Origin: Cyrtobacter comes
Lineage (GTDB): Bacteria; Pseudomonadota; Alphaproteobacteria; Rickettsiales; Midichloriaceae
Direction of reading: 5' to 3'
NCBI RefSeq assembly: GCF_034470605.1
Contig: NZ_JARGYT010000022.1
Coordinates: 1-17,078 of the forward strand
Length of the DNA stretch: 17,078 nt
Below the pieces are notes generated by a model. That model was not told the origin of the DNA. It saw nothing but the letters and a program-made list of their open reading frames with translations, and searched no databases. Each line of letters opens with the position of its first letter. The stretch's first letter is position 1. This document shows, piece by piece, positions 1-7,794 of the stretch. Position numbers and translations under genes: made by a program.

Positions 1-108
1 TTCGCTAAACTCAAAGAAAATCGACGCTTAGCATTACGATTTGAGAAATCCGATCTCTCTTTCCTTGCCTTTATAGCTTTAGCATCTATTAAATACAACC
101 TTTGTTAA
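1..108 (+). pseudogene. IS5-type transposase, C-terminal fragment (runs off window start)
   Basis: Frame 1 is open from the first base to a TAA at 106-108. It encodes 35 residues beginning FAKLKENRRLALRFEKSD and ending in a small hydrophobic helix. The pattern F-x-K-L-K-x-x-R-R-x-A-x-R-[YF]-[DE]-K followed by S/F and a hydrophobic 'AxIALAS' segment is the usual C-terminus of IS5/IS4-type DDE transposases, after the last catalytic Glu. The catalytic residues lie outside the window, so whether the element is intact cannot be judged. No inverted repeat was identified with confidence downstream of the stop. Confidence 0.7.
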
Positions 109-151
109 CGGTGCCTAGTAATAGCTGTTTGAATTTGAAGCGGCGTAGATG

Positions 152-173
152 AACATGTAATAATATCGCCTAT
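152..173 (+). repeat. 22-bp dispersed repeat, copy 1
   Basis: Positions 152-173 are identical to 2384-2405. Similarity continues after a gap: TTCAGTTTAAATCATTATAT (179-198) resembles the sequence from about 2429 to 2448. Copy 1 lacks the hairpin-forming segment present in copy 2. Together the two copies flank the NhaC-family antiporter gene in direct orientation. Confidence 0.75.
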
Positions 174-226
174 GCTAGTTCAGTTTAAATCATTATATAT
201 GCTTGATGCTCTTTGGTATTATTTTG

Positions 227-454
227 TTATAACTGTAATTGCCATCTGTAGCTATAATTCTGATGCTTTAATTGTAGTTCGTTTGCAGATCCTTCATTTC
301 CTATATAATGTACAATAATCTCATTTCTGTTCCTATCAAGCCAATTTTGCCAGTCTTTTTTGAATATATGTATATAGCTCTCTAAGATAGGAATATCTCT
401 TGGTGATTTACCAATGCTCTTGACCTCCTTCTCCACAGCTTCTCCAGCCGTGTA
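227..454 (-). pseudogene. Decayed protein-coding remnant, unrecognised
   Basis: The minus strand has an open frame of about 75 codons ending at TAA 227-229. The only internal start is a GTG at 436. The product is charged and looks protein-like (for example KSPRDIPILESYIHIFKKDW), but the frame opens directly after a stop. The sequence upstream reads plausibly in a different frame (an ATG at 527 leads to a protein-like stretch). This suggests the remains of a longer gene broken by a frameshift near 450. The family was not recognised. The alternative is a chance ORF. Confidence 0.25.
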
Positions 455-872
455 TTATCATCTGAAACGGTATATTCATTATCCTAGCTCGAAAGCTAAC
501 ATTATTAAGGTACATCGATACAGACATGTATTTCTCTTTGAGAGAATATTTTATTTTTTGTTCAATCTGCCACATTATTTGCACCTATACCTTTGCGTGA
601 CTATAACCATTCTTGATCATGGTTTTGTTAGAGCAAAATTTACACACCTTCATAGCACATTCATTTAACACACGTTGTCACGCTATCACATAATAAAATC
701 TATCTTTTTATGACAATACCAGAATATCTCATAGCTTTTCACCAAACTTAAATTAATAGCTATCAATAATAAATACTGCCAAGATTTTGAATCGTGCATA
801 TGAGCTCAAGTAGCGTTTTAAATTGCTAAAACAGCTAATCTTACAAGCTAAAATCTGCCATTAATACAATAT

Positions 873-2162
873 TTACCTCCTTATTTTGGTAAATAGTATG
901 TAACCTACAGATACAATATATAAGATGTAGCAATAATATACATATGGGACTATGGTAAGCGGAGATACTTGTGCTATGGCACTTGCAAGTAGTATTTGTG
1001 CGCCATATGGTATTAGTCCCTGAAAGACACATGAAAAAATATCCAACCATGCGGCGCTATAATGTGCCGGTATTTTGTATTTCTTTATGAGCTCTTTTGC
1101 AATTTTTCCTGTAAAAATAATAGCAATTGTATTATTAGCCAGTAATATATCAAAGATACTAACAAGCTTTGCTATTAAGAGCTGTATAAATTTAGGGCCT
1201 GCATTCTTCTTATCTAGCCAAGTTGATAATCCATTTGCCACATCTAGAGCGAATTCTTTACCTGTGAGCCCAGATAAGCCACCAATCATTAGTGATAAAA
1301 GCATTATTTCATTCATGCTAATAAATCCCTTATTCAGTGACTGGTTGAATATGATAATTCCAAAATTATCACTTGTTAAAGCTCCAATAATGCCAGCAAA
1401 AGCTATGCTCAGCGATAGTGAAACAAACACGTTTATTCCGCTAACTGCAAGGACTATAAGCAATATGTAGGGTGCTACAAGTATCATATTATAATCTTTA
1501 ATATCTGCGATTGTTTGGGCGTTAGTTTTAAAAGCTAACAAGCATATGGTGATAATCGAGGCAATAAAAGCTATTTTTACATTAAGTTTTAGTTTGAGCT
1601 TCATATCAGCTCCTTGTGACATTACAGCAGCAATTGTTGTATCTGATATAATGGATAAATTATCTCCAAACATTGCCCCTCCAATTACAGTTGCCATGCA
1701 TAGTGGGGCATATATACCCAATTGTTGGCTTAGTGCGAAACTTATCGGAGCTATTGTTGCAATAGTACCCATAGAAGTACCAATACTTGTAGAGACAAAA
1801 GCTGCAACTAGAAATAACCCTATAAGTAAAAATTGATGTGGAATAAAAGTTAAAGCGAAATTAACTGTAGCTTCTATGCTACCAATTTGCTTTGTAACCT
1901 CACTAAAGGCACCTGCAAGCAAAAATACAATACACATTGTTATTATATCTCTATGGCGAATACCGTCCAAGAAATCATGCATTTTTTGTTGAGTTGTACC
2001 TCTATGCAGAACCCAGGCAAATGCAATGGCTGGTATTATAGCGGTTATAGGCGAAAGTTGATAAAAAGCATTTGGAGTACCTAGTAATGTGAAATAAATT
2101 CCGCTACCAACAAATACTAGTATAAATAGTAAAATAGGTGCAAAACGTAAAACAAAAGACAT
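873..2162 (-). CDS. Na+/H+ antiporter, NhaC family
   Basis: This is a predicted inner-membrane secondary transporter of the Na+/H+ antiporter family (NhaC-like), exchanging internal Na+ for external protons or the reverse. The product is about 429 residues and almost entirely hydrophobic, with roughly 11-12 membrane segments. The signature is the mid-protein stretch GTSMGTIATIAPISFALS, followed by GGAMFGDNLSIISDTTIAA, whose G-D-N-L-S-x-I-S-D-T-T core is typical of the family. I prefer ATG 2162 because GAG lies seven bases upstream of it. A TTG at 2174 would add four residues. Conserved residues appear intact. The next gene on the same strand upstream is a second cation/proton antiporter about 530 bases away, so they are probably separately transcribed. 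Direct repeats flank this gene. A related amino-acid/H+ exchanger role cannot be excluded. Confidence 0.85.
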   Translation of the reverse strand: MSFVLRFAPILLFILVFVGSGIYFTLLGTPNAFYQLSPITAIIPAIAFAWVLHRGTTQQKMHDFLDGIRHRDIITMCIVFLLAGAFSEVTKQIGSIEATVNFALTFIPHQFLLIGLFLVAAFVSTSIGTSMGTIATIAPISFALSQQLGIYAPLCMATVIGGAMFGDNLSIISDTTIAAVMSQGADMKLKLKLNVKIAFIASIITICLLAFKTNAQTIADIKDYNMILVAPYILLIVLAVSGINVFVSLSLSIAFAGIIGALTSDNFGIIIFNQSLNKGFISMNEIMLLSLMIGGLSGLTGKEFALDVANGLSTWLDKKNAGPKFIQLLIAKLVSIFDILLANNTIAIIFTGKIAKELIKKYKIPAHYSAAWLDIFSCVFQGLIPYGAQILLASAIAQVSPLTIVPYVYYCYILYIVSVGYILFTKIRR

Positions 2163-2694
2163 GATTTTTCTCAAAATAAAGTGAATTTAGGTTAGTAAAC
2201 GTTACTACAGATTTGTGTATGAGAAATATAAAAACGACTAGCCTGGTATTCGAATAAGACTACAAAAATAACGTAAAATTAATATATCAATTTATCTTCT
2301 TACGGCCATGTTTTATATGATACTCTTGCCATTAGCAACTAAAAAGCGCATGTCCTAAATATAGCTGGGTTATTTGAGGTGATAACATGTAATAATATCG
2401 CCTATTAGCATTATTTTTAATAGGCCAATTCAGCTTAAATCACTATATACCAAAGATAGAGTGGGGCAAAATGAATACATGAGTGTCTAATATCAAATTG
2501 CTATAAAATTCAAAAACACTAAAGTTTTTAGAAATACCTGCCCAAAATAGCTAAAGAAAAATCAGCTTCATAAAAAAACAAAGCAGACCATATATTGGTT
2601 AGGTCAGTTGATAAAAACTTGTGAGAAAAATACTAACGCAGAATATAATCTTTGGCAAAACCTCATCGAGCATTATTTGATCATAAAATTATAC
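2163..2694. other. Intergenic region between two antiporter genes
   Basis: The 530 bases hold the second copy of the 22-bp repeat with its hairpin (2384-2448). Otherwise the sequence is AT-rich, and I see no convincing ORF, RNA gene or strong terminator. Confidence 0.5.
2384..2448 (+). repeat. 22-bp dispersed repeat, copy 2, with hairpin insertion
   Basis: Positions 2384-2405 match 152-173 exactly. Immediately after, GCCTATTA (2400-2407) and TAATAGGC (2418-2425) form an 8-bp inverted repeat around a 10-base loop. This hairpin is absent from copy 1. The flanking similarity resumes around 2429. The arrangement suggests a small repeat family in which a hairpin was gained or lost. Confidence 0.7.
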
Positions 2695-4428
2695 TCAATT
2701 ATATCTATAAGAGACTTCTTCGAGCAAAGCGTAATTATCTTTTCTAGTACGCTCTTTAACAGATGCTATAGAATGATCGGGTATACCAAGACTTTGCAAG
2801 GCTACGCTTCCAAGCTGCAAGCCTGCTTCAACTACTATAGGTACTGTAGCAGTTGCTCCAACCCTTTTTACAATTTTACTGTGTCTTAAATCTTCTACCC
2901 TACTTATTATCAAGAGATTTGGAAAATGCTTATTGATAGATCGTACAGCTCTACTAACTGAGACCTTATCACTCATATTCAATATAATAAGAGAAGCTTT
3001 ATCCGCACCTAATGCCTCCAGTACGTCTAGATCACTAATACTACCATGATAAGCGGAAAAACCCTCTTTTCTAGCTTTTTTCACAACCATGGCATCCGCA
3101 TCTATAATTAGATAATTTATATCCTGTTGCTCAAGCATTTTTACAACTATTCTGCCAACTCTTCCAAATCCAGCTATTATCACATGATCAATAAGTGCAC
3201 TTATTGATCTCATATCATTTTGTGGCTCATAATTTGCGCCCTTCATGTAATCAATTTTATCTTCTATTTTACTGCCAAGAATCGAAAGAATTGGTGTTAG
3301 AGCCATTGTAACTGCAACGGTCATTAACATCAATTGCACAAAATCATTATCCAAAATCCCTCTTTTGGCAGCCATTCCAAAAAGAACAAATGCAAATTCG
3401 CTACCCTGCGATAAAGTCATTGCTGCATGAAACGCCATACCTTTTTTCATTCTGAATATCAGGCATAATAGATAGATAACCGCTCCCTTGATAAGAAGAA
3501 GGGCAACCGCACATATCATTATCTTTTGCCAATTGAGCAATATAAAGCGCCAATCTATTGACATTCCCACAGAAATGAAAAATAAGCTTAAAAAAAGCCC
3601 TTGAAAAGGAGTGATGCTATCCTCAATTCTGTTTCTATATTCTGTTTCTGCAATTAATATACCGGCCATAAATGCCCCCATCACCGCAGATAAACCAAGA
3701 TTGCTTGTTACCAATGCGGCACTTAAAACTATCAATAAAGCGGTTGTAACATATACTTCATCAGTTTTTACTGAGGCTATAAGAGAGAAGAAAGGTCTTA
3801 GCAATAATCTTCCAAAAATTGTTATTCCCGCTATTGCAACTATAGCGTTAAATCCAGCGGCACCTATAGCCTCCAGTATACCTTCACCCTTTCCATCTAG
3901 CATCGGCAAAACAGCTAATAGCGGTACAACAGATAGATCCTGCATCAATAGAACAGAGAGTGATAATCTACCTATGTGGCCAGATTTTTTACCCCTTTCT
4001 GCCAAAACCTGTAATACTATAGCCGTTGAAGATAATGCAAGCGTCATCCCAATTACTATTATTACCCCGATGTTTAAGTTATAGTGCAAAAAGTTTATAT
4101 CTAGCCAACGGAATATAAACCCAAGTAATGCCGCAGTAATAATGAGCTGAAGGCTTCCAAATCCAAAAACATAAAAGCGCATCTTCATTAATCGTTCAAA
4201 GCTAAGCTCAAGCCCTATTACAAATAACAAGAATACGACACCAAACTCAGATAGACCCTCAATATAAGAAGAATTACCAATAAGATGAAGTCCGTTATTT
4301 CCAACTATTGCCCCCATAATCAAGTAACCTAATACGGGGCTAATGCTTAGCTTATTTAAAAGTACCACTGTACACACAGCCAGCACAAGCAATATTACAA
4401 CATCATTCAAATAACTAAGATCATGCAT
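2695..4428 (-). CDS. Kef-type monovalent cation:proton antiporter (CPA2) with TrkA-N domain
   Basis: This is a predicted inner-membrane K+/H+ or Na+/H+ antiporter of the CPA2 family, about 577 residues. The first 380 or so residues form a dozen hydrophobic segments with family hallmarks such as GYLIMGAIVG near the N-terminus and FLLFVIGLELSFERL after it. From about residue 415 a cytosolic TrkA-N (RCK) domain follows, with the Rossmann glycine motif GFGRVGR and a downstream acidic residue in LIIDAD, which normally bind NAD(H) to gate transport. The length is close to E. coli KefB/KefC (about 600), and no break is seen. ATG 4428 is preferred; TTG 4434 is possible, and neither has a clear Shine-Dalgarno sequence. 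The substrate ion and any glutathione control cannot be read from sequence alone. Confidence 0.88.
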   Translation of the reverse strand: MHDLSYLNDVVILLVLAVCTVVLLNKLSISPVLGYLIMGAIVGNNGLHLIGNSSYIEGLSEFGVVFLLFVIGLELSFERLMKMRFYVFGFGSLQLIITAALLGFIFRWLDINFLHYNLNIGVIIVIGMTLALSSTAIVLQVLAERGKKSGHIGRLSLSVLLMQDLSVVPLLAVLPMLDGKGEGILEAIGAAGFNAIVAIAGITIFGRLLLRPFFSLIASVKTDEVYVTTALLIVLSAALVTSNLGLSAVMGAFMAGILIAETEYRNRIEDSITPFQGLFLSLFFISVGMSIDWRFILLNWQKIMICAVALLLIKGAVIYLLCLIFRMKKGMAFHAAMTLSQGSEFAFVLFGMAAKRGILDNDFVQLMLMTVAVTMALTPILSILGSKIEDKIDYMKGANYEPQNDMRSISALIDHVIIAGFGRVGRIVVKMLEQQDINYLIIDADAMVVKKARKEGFSAYHGSISDLDVLEALGADKASLIILNMSDKVSVSRAVRSINKHFPNLLIISRVEDLRHSKIVKRVGATATVPIVVEAGLQLGSVALQSLGIPDHSIASVKERTRKDNYALLEEVSYRYN

Positions 4429-4992
4429 CTTCAAAGAAAGATTATTGAATAGAGTTTGGTATGCTACAGATAGCAGTTGATAGTTTCAAGCAGCACTTAA
4501 AAATTAAATATATTCATATACAGTAAGGGTTTAGATATAAGAAAGATTGTGGGCAGCGGTCATATTAATAGAGCAATTAGTAGACCTGGCTACTTTATTC
4601 TGATTAGAGGTAAGGGGGAATAAGGAGTGAGTAAAATCAATAACATACATCTTAAAAGTAATGCTAAATGGCGGAATTTGTATCTAAGAATATAGTATTA
4701 CATAACTTATCGCATACTTAGATTTCTCTTCGTCAATTTTCAAATTAAGGCTAGTCATATCACTGTGACTGTTGACTTATCGGCCACAGTAGCTTTGCCA
4801 TAGCCTCCACCCTTAGCATTATCTATTAGTTTTGCGAGAGGTTTTTTAGAATCTTAGAATTTATGTAAGGCCTTGATATAAATCTTTTCATGAGAAAGCT
4901 GAAGGTTAAGACGTTTGCAGCTAAACTAATAGATTGAAATTTCAGACACTTAGCGCTAATATGAAATATATTTTTATTATATAAAGATTTTT
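4429..4992. other. Intergenic region with a small decayed minus-strand frame
   Basis: The gap is 564 bases. On the minus strand an ATG at 4891 opens 21 codons (MKRFISRPYINSK...). In an overlapping frame, 4853 to 4760 reads as a lysine/glycine-rich C-terminus (DNAKGGGYGKATVADK...) ending in TGA. The two look like pieces of one short gene joined by a single-base shift, but no family was recognised. The rest shows no feature. Confidence 0.3.
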
Positions 4993-5622
4993 ATGAAAAA
5001 TGTTAGTAAGGGAACTGATAATAGCGCATTAGTTATGGAGAGAATCACAATTCGTCTATCAGGAACATTAGAATTTATTGACAGGCAATTTGGTGATGAT
5101 GGTGTAACTTGGAGCGCAGGCAAATCTATATTATTGGACTTTTTAGAAACTATTGAGAAGTCTAATACACTTATCATGAACAGTATACTTAATAGTGATA
5201 TTGCACCCGATACTTCTGCAGAACCAACTTTGCTGCGTAAAATACATCAGACGCAGAATGCGGTTAATAGTCTTGAATCTGAGGTTGGTAAGCTGGAACC
5301 TAGTGAAATGGATGAACTAATACCAACAATCAATAATTCACTAAAAGAAATGGTTGATAATCAAGAGAAAACACCAATATTATATATTGTAAATTTTGTG
5401 GAAAAAAGTAGTGATCTTATATTACATAATATACAGGAGAAGATAACTGAGCTTACCGAAGGACGTGACGATTTATTAAGTAGTAGACGCGGTGTAAAAC
5501 CTGAGAGAAAAACTGATAGATTATCTAAGGAAGATCGAGAAGAGATAGAGCAAGATGCAAAATGGAAAGATAAGGTATCTACTACTAAGAGTGAAAAAGG
5601 TGGCGGCCATATGGCAAAATAA
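4993..5622 (+). CDS. Hypothetical protein, hydrophilic, probable coiled coil
   Basis: The family was not recognised. The product is 209 residues, soluble and rich in Glu, Asp, Lys and Asn, with no signal peptide or membrane segment. Residues about 75-120 (LLRKIHQTQNAVNSLESEVG onward) have heptad-like hydrophobic spacing consistent with a helical or coiled-coil region. The last 50 or so residues are highly charged and probably disordered, ending GGGHMAK. The ATG at 4993 is the first in frame; only a weak AAAGA lies upstream. A hairpin followed by a T-run lies about 110 bases past the stop, so it is likely transcribed as a single gene. It could be an effector or a lineage-specific protein; nothing in the sequence decides this. 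Confidence 0.65.
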   Translation: MKNVSKGTDNSALVMERITIRLSGTLEFIDRQFGDDGVTWSAGKSILLDFLETIEKSNTLIMNSILNSDIAPDTSAEPTLLRKIHQTQNAVNSLESEVGKLEPSEMDELIPTINNSLKEMVDNQEKTPILYIVNFVEKSSDLILHNIQEKITELTEGRDDLLSSRRGVKPERKTDRLSKEDREEIEQDAKWKDKVSTTKSEKGGGHMAK

Positions 5623-5730
5623 CCTACAAATTGTAGCTGAAGTTTTATAAGTTTGGGTGAGGTTTGTAAAAGGTTATATAATCGCTCACATCTATATTTA
5701 ACAATATGAAGAGGAGAGAGTAAGGCTGGC

Positions 5731-5789
5731 CAATATACCACTTACTTATCCACTTCGTATTGGAAGATATTGGTATATTGTCTTTTTTG
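5731..5789 (+). terminator. Probable rho-independent terminator after the hypothetical gene
   Basis: CAATATACCA (5731-5740) and TGGTATATTG (5771-5780) form a perfect 10-bp stem with a 30-base loop, followed at once by TCTTTTTT. The stem is AT-rich and the loop long, so efficiency is uncertain. Position and the T-run fit termination of the plus-strand gene ending at 5622. Confidence 0.5.
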
Positions 5790-5883
5790 GCATCATATTA
5801 CTTCAAATAGTAGCAAGATTACCAATTCCTCAAACTAAATTACTATAACCGCACTTTATAGCCCCGCTATCTACGTGCAATAA

Positions 5884-5901
5884 AATTAAATATATTTAAT
5901 T
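5884..5901. repeat. AT-only perfect palindrome downstream of coaD
   Basis: AATTAAATATATTTAATT is a perfect 18-bp palindrome five bases beyond the coaD stop. It has no G or C and no following T-run on the minus strand, so it is a weak terminator candidate. It may simply be an AT-rich 3' end structure. Confidence 0.4.
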
Positions 5902-5906
5902 CAGAT

Positions 5907-6386
5907 TCAGAGATAGTGTACTTTTGCTATTAGCATATTTGCAACATTAACCGAAACTAATTGCGATAAATCACCGCCAAGTCTTGCTATTTCTCTAGCA
6001 AAAGATGAGGATATAAAATGCCCCTCTTCTGTAGACGGTAGAAACACGGTATCTATTTTATGATTCATTTTTCTATTAACATAAGCTAACTGAAATTCAT
6101 ATTCAAAATCAGAGACCGCTCTTAGGCCTCTGACCATGGTATGTACATCATTTTTTCTAGCAAAATCTACTAATAATCCCGTAAATCCTATTACCTCAAC
6201 ATTTTTGATATGAGCCACTTCTTGCTCTATCATTCTAACCCTTTCCTCAAGGCTAAATATTGTGTTCTTTCTAGTATCCTGGGCAACACCTATTGTTACA
6301 CTTGAAAATATGCGAGATGCCCTCTTTATGATGTCAAGATGCCCAAGCGTAATAGGGTCAAAAGTTCCGGGATATATTACCTTCAT
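5907..6386 (-). CDS. coaD: Phosphopantetheine adenylyltransferase (CoaD)
   Basis: CoaD transfers AMP from ATP to 4'-phosphopantetheine to give dephospho-CoA, the penultimate cytosolic step of coenzyme A synthesis. The 159-residue product has the family length. It starts MKVIYPGTFDPITLGH, containing the nucleotidyltransferase T-x-G-H motif at residues 13-16. It carries the highly conserved RGLRAVSDFEYEFQLAYVNR block and the ISSSFAREIA segment near the C-terminus that corresponds to the ISSS-x-x-[RK]-E motif. The ATG at 6386 overlaps the stop of the upstream pseudouridine synthase gene by one base (TGATG), indicating translational coupling. A GTG one codon earlier is also possible. An 18-bp AT-only palindrome (5884-5901) lies just past the stop. 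Confidence 0.97.
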   Translation of the reverse strand: MKVIYPGTFDPITLGHLDIIKRASRIFSSVTIGVAQDTRKNTIFSLEERVRMIEQEVAHIKNVEVIGFTGLLVDFARKNDVHTMVRGLRAVSDFEYEFQLAYVNRKMNHKIDTVFLPSTEEGHFISSSFAREIARLGGDLSQLVSVNVANMLIAKVHYL

Positions 6387-7285
6387 CACAAAAGCTGAAG
6401 TGTATCACTAATAGGTATTTTTTTAAAACCTAATTTTCTCAAATCATCTTTAAAAATATCTGATAATTCTGCATAAAACGAGTAATTATTCCCTAATAGC
6501 TCAAACCGTAGCCTATAAGAATGTAGCATCATTGAAACATCATTACTACTACTTATACCATGCTTATCATCACCTACTACCGGGCTTCCAAGTGCTGCAG
6601 AATGTATTCGAATCTGGTGCTTTCTACCTGTCATAGGTGATACTATTACTAGAGAATAGCCAAGATCTGATAATTCTAATAATTCATAGTTAGTAATAGC
6701 ATGTTTATATTTTCCATTATCTAACACTGGGGTATCAATCGATTTTTTAACAATATGCCCCTTTAACACAGCCAAGTAATCTTTTTTTATCTGTTGAGAT
6801 GAAAAAAGGGCAGAAAGCTCCTTAGCTATAACTCTATTATTTGCCATCACTAAAACTCCACTCGTCTCCTTATCTAGTCTATGGACCAACACAGGCTGCT
6901 TATCCCAAAATTTTGCTAAAGTATCTATACCAACAGAAATTCCACTACCGCCCTGACATGCGGCAGCAACAGGTTTGTTAATTACAGTTATATGCTCATC
7001 ACAAAAAATTAGATGCTTTTTATAAAAAGCATCTGCAAAATTCTTATATTTTAGAATATCTGGAACATTATTGGCTTCTTTTTGTTCTAATTTCACTTCA
7101 AAGAACTTAATTTCTTGCCCCTCAATTACCCTATCATATATATTAGCCTTTTTACCATTTACCTTTATTTTACCTTTGCGTGCCAACTTTGCCACTATAG
7201 TAAACGGGTATTCTGGATGATTTATCTTAAACCATCTATCAATTCTCAGACCTGAATCCTGAGCAGAAATTTGCTTGACTATCAT
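6386..7285 (-). CDS. rluC: 23S rRNA pseudouridine synthase, RluC/RluD family
   Basis: The product is predicted to isomerise specific uridines of 23S rRNA to pseudouridine during ribosome assembly. It is 299 residues long. The N-terminal 65 or so residues form an S4 RNA-binding domain (SGLRIDRWFK ... GKIKVNGKKAN). The catalytic domain carries HRLDKETSGVLVMAN with the catalytic Asp at residue 138, and later VSPMTGRKHQIRIH, the conserved R/H-Q-I-R motif. Length and domain order fit RluC better than the shorter RluA, but RluD cannot be fully excluded by eye. ATG 7285 is the clear start. The gene lies 63 bases downstream of tRNA-Val on the same strand and overlaps coaD by one base, so promoter, tRNA, rluC and coaD may form one transcription unit. 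Confidence 0.9.
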   Translation of the reverse strand: MIVKQISAQDSGLRIDRWFKINHPEYPFTIVAKLARKGKIKVNGKKANIYDRVIEGQEIKFFEVKLEQKEANNVPDILKYKNFADAFYKKHLIFCDEHITVINKPVAAACQGGSGISVGIDTLAKFWDKQPVLVHRLDKETSGVLVMANNRVIAKELSALFSSQQIKKDYLAVLKGHIVKKSIDTPVLDNGKYKHAITNYELLELSDLGYSLVIVSPMTGRKHQIRIHSAALGSPVVGDDKHGISSSNDVSMMLHSYRLRFELLGNNYSFYAELSDIFKDDLRKLGFKKIPISDTLQLL

Positions 7286-7308
7286 GCGTCTGAACTAAAT
7301 TTTATACC

Positions 7309-7355
7309 GAAAAAAGAAAGACTTACCAGAGGTTCGAGTAAAAAGAACTGGTAGG
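7309..7355 (-). terminator. Possible terminator or attenuator overlapping the tRNA-Val CCA end
   Basis: On the minus strand CCTACCAG (7355-7348), which includes the encoded CCA, can pair with CTGGTAAG (7329-7322) across an 18-base loop, with seven of eight pairs Watson-Crick. TCTTTCTTTTTT follows. This has the shape of an intrinsic terminator between the tRNA and rluC, but the stem is short and competes with the acceptor stem. Confidence 0.35.
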
Positions 7356-7425
7356 CAGTAGTGGACTCTAACCACTGACCTCTACGATGTCAACGTAGCG
7401 CTCTAAACAGCTGAGCTAACCGCCT
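7349..7425 (-). tRNA. tRNA-Val (anticodon GAC), CCA encoded, unusual U19-A56
   Basis: A 77-nt cloverleaf folds cleanly. The acceptor is AGGCGGT/ACTGCCT (one G-U pair). The D arm is GCTC/GAGC, and the anticodon stem CTACG/CGTAG encloses loop TTGACAT, anticodon GAC. The five-base variable loop is AGGTC, the T stem AGTGG/CCACT, the discriminator A73, and CCA is encoded. U8-A14, G15-C48, G18, U54, U55 and A58 are all in place. The D loop reads AGCTGTTTA instead of the usual AGCTGGTTA, so position 19 is U. The T loop reads TTAGAGT instead of TTCGAGT, so position 56 is A. The normally invariant G19-C56 pair is therefore replaced by a U19-A56 pair. A good promoter lies upstream. Confidence 0.95.
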
Positions 7426-7438
7426 TCCTGAAAAAGAG

Positions 7439-7467
7439 CTTATACTTTAAAAAAAGCATTATGCCAA
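7439..7467 (-). promoter_or_regulatory. Sigma-70-type promoter for tRNA-Val
   Basis: On the minus strand TTGGCA (7467-7462) and TATAAG (7444-7439) are separated by 17 bases, each matching consensus at five of six positions. The -10 box ends 13 bases before the tRNA 5' end, so transcription would start a few bases upstream of the tRNA. It may also serve rluC-coaD by read-through. Confidence 0.65.
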
Positions 7468-7485
7468 TATCAATTTTTTATTCGA

Positions 7486-7794
7486 ATGATTTTTAAAAAG
7501 TGTTCAAAAAAAGTACAAGCCGAAATTATAAACCAAATCCTTGTTCCATCAAAAAAAATGCTAAACATAATATCGGCATATATAGATGATAAAGGCCAAG
7601 AAGATGAGTTTCTAAAAAAGATAAGAGGCAGAGATAGTATAATTGGCGTCTTTCTTAAAGTGGCTGCATTGATGTTTAAAATTGTGGAAATGGAGGAGGA
7701 AAATACACAAGTGGATACGATATCAAAAATAAGTAACTCAGATATAAATATAATAAGAAATTTTTTAAAAAAATATGATGAAACAAATAGTTAA
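7486..7794 (+). CDS. Small hypothetical protein upstream of the phage-tail gene
   Basis: This is a 102-residue, lysine- and glutamate-rich, mostly helical protein with no signal peptide or membrane segment. The family was not recognised. Its last 20 bases overlap the start of the DUF2460 gene, a translationally coupled arrangement that suggests a shared phage or gene-transfer-agent origin. The ATG at 7486 is the first in frame; no clear Shine-Dalgarno sequence is visible. By position it could be a relic of a tail assembly gene, but that is inference from context only. Confidence 0.6.
   Translation: MIFKKCSKKVQAEIINQILVPSKKMLNIISAYIDDKGQEDEFLKKIRGRDSIIGVFLKVAALMFKIVEMEEENTQVDTISKISNSDINIIRNFLKKYDETNS

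Larger units (their letters stand above)
109..872. other. Intergenic region with decayed coding remnants
   Basis: About 760 bases lie between the transposase fragment and the antiporter. The stretch holds one copy of a 22-bp dispersed repeat (152-173) and a minus-strand protein-like frame (227-454). I see no intact gene and no RNA gene in it. Gene decay next to an insertion element is the simplest reading. Confidence 0.5.

Noticed and set aside
841..900. A strong AAGGAGG on the minus strand at the very end of the antiporter gene, followed by a six-codon ORF (MADFSL)
   Set aside because: The spacing to the ATG is about 14 bases and the ORF is too short to support; the SD-like sequence is part of the final Arg-Arg codons.
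1075..1836. Long plus-strand ORFs opposite the two antiporters (1075-1470, 1546-1836, 3611-4084)
   Set aside because: They are antisense shadows of strongly supported transporter genes and have no motif or ribosome site of their own.
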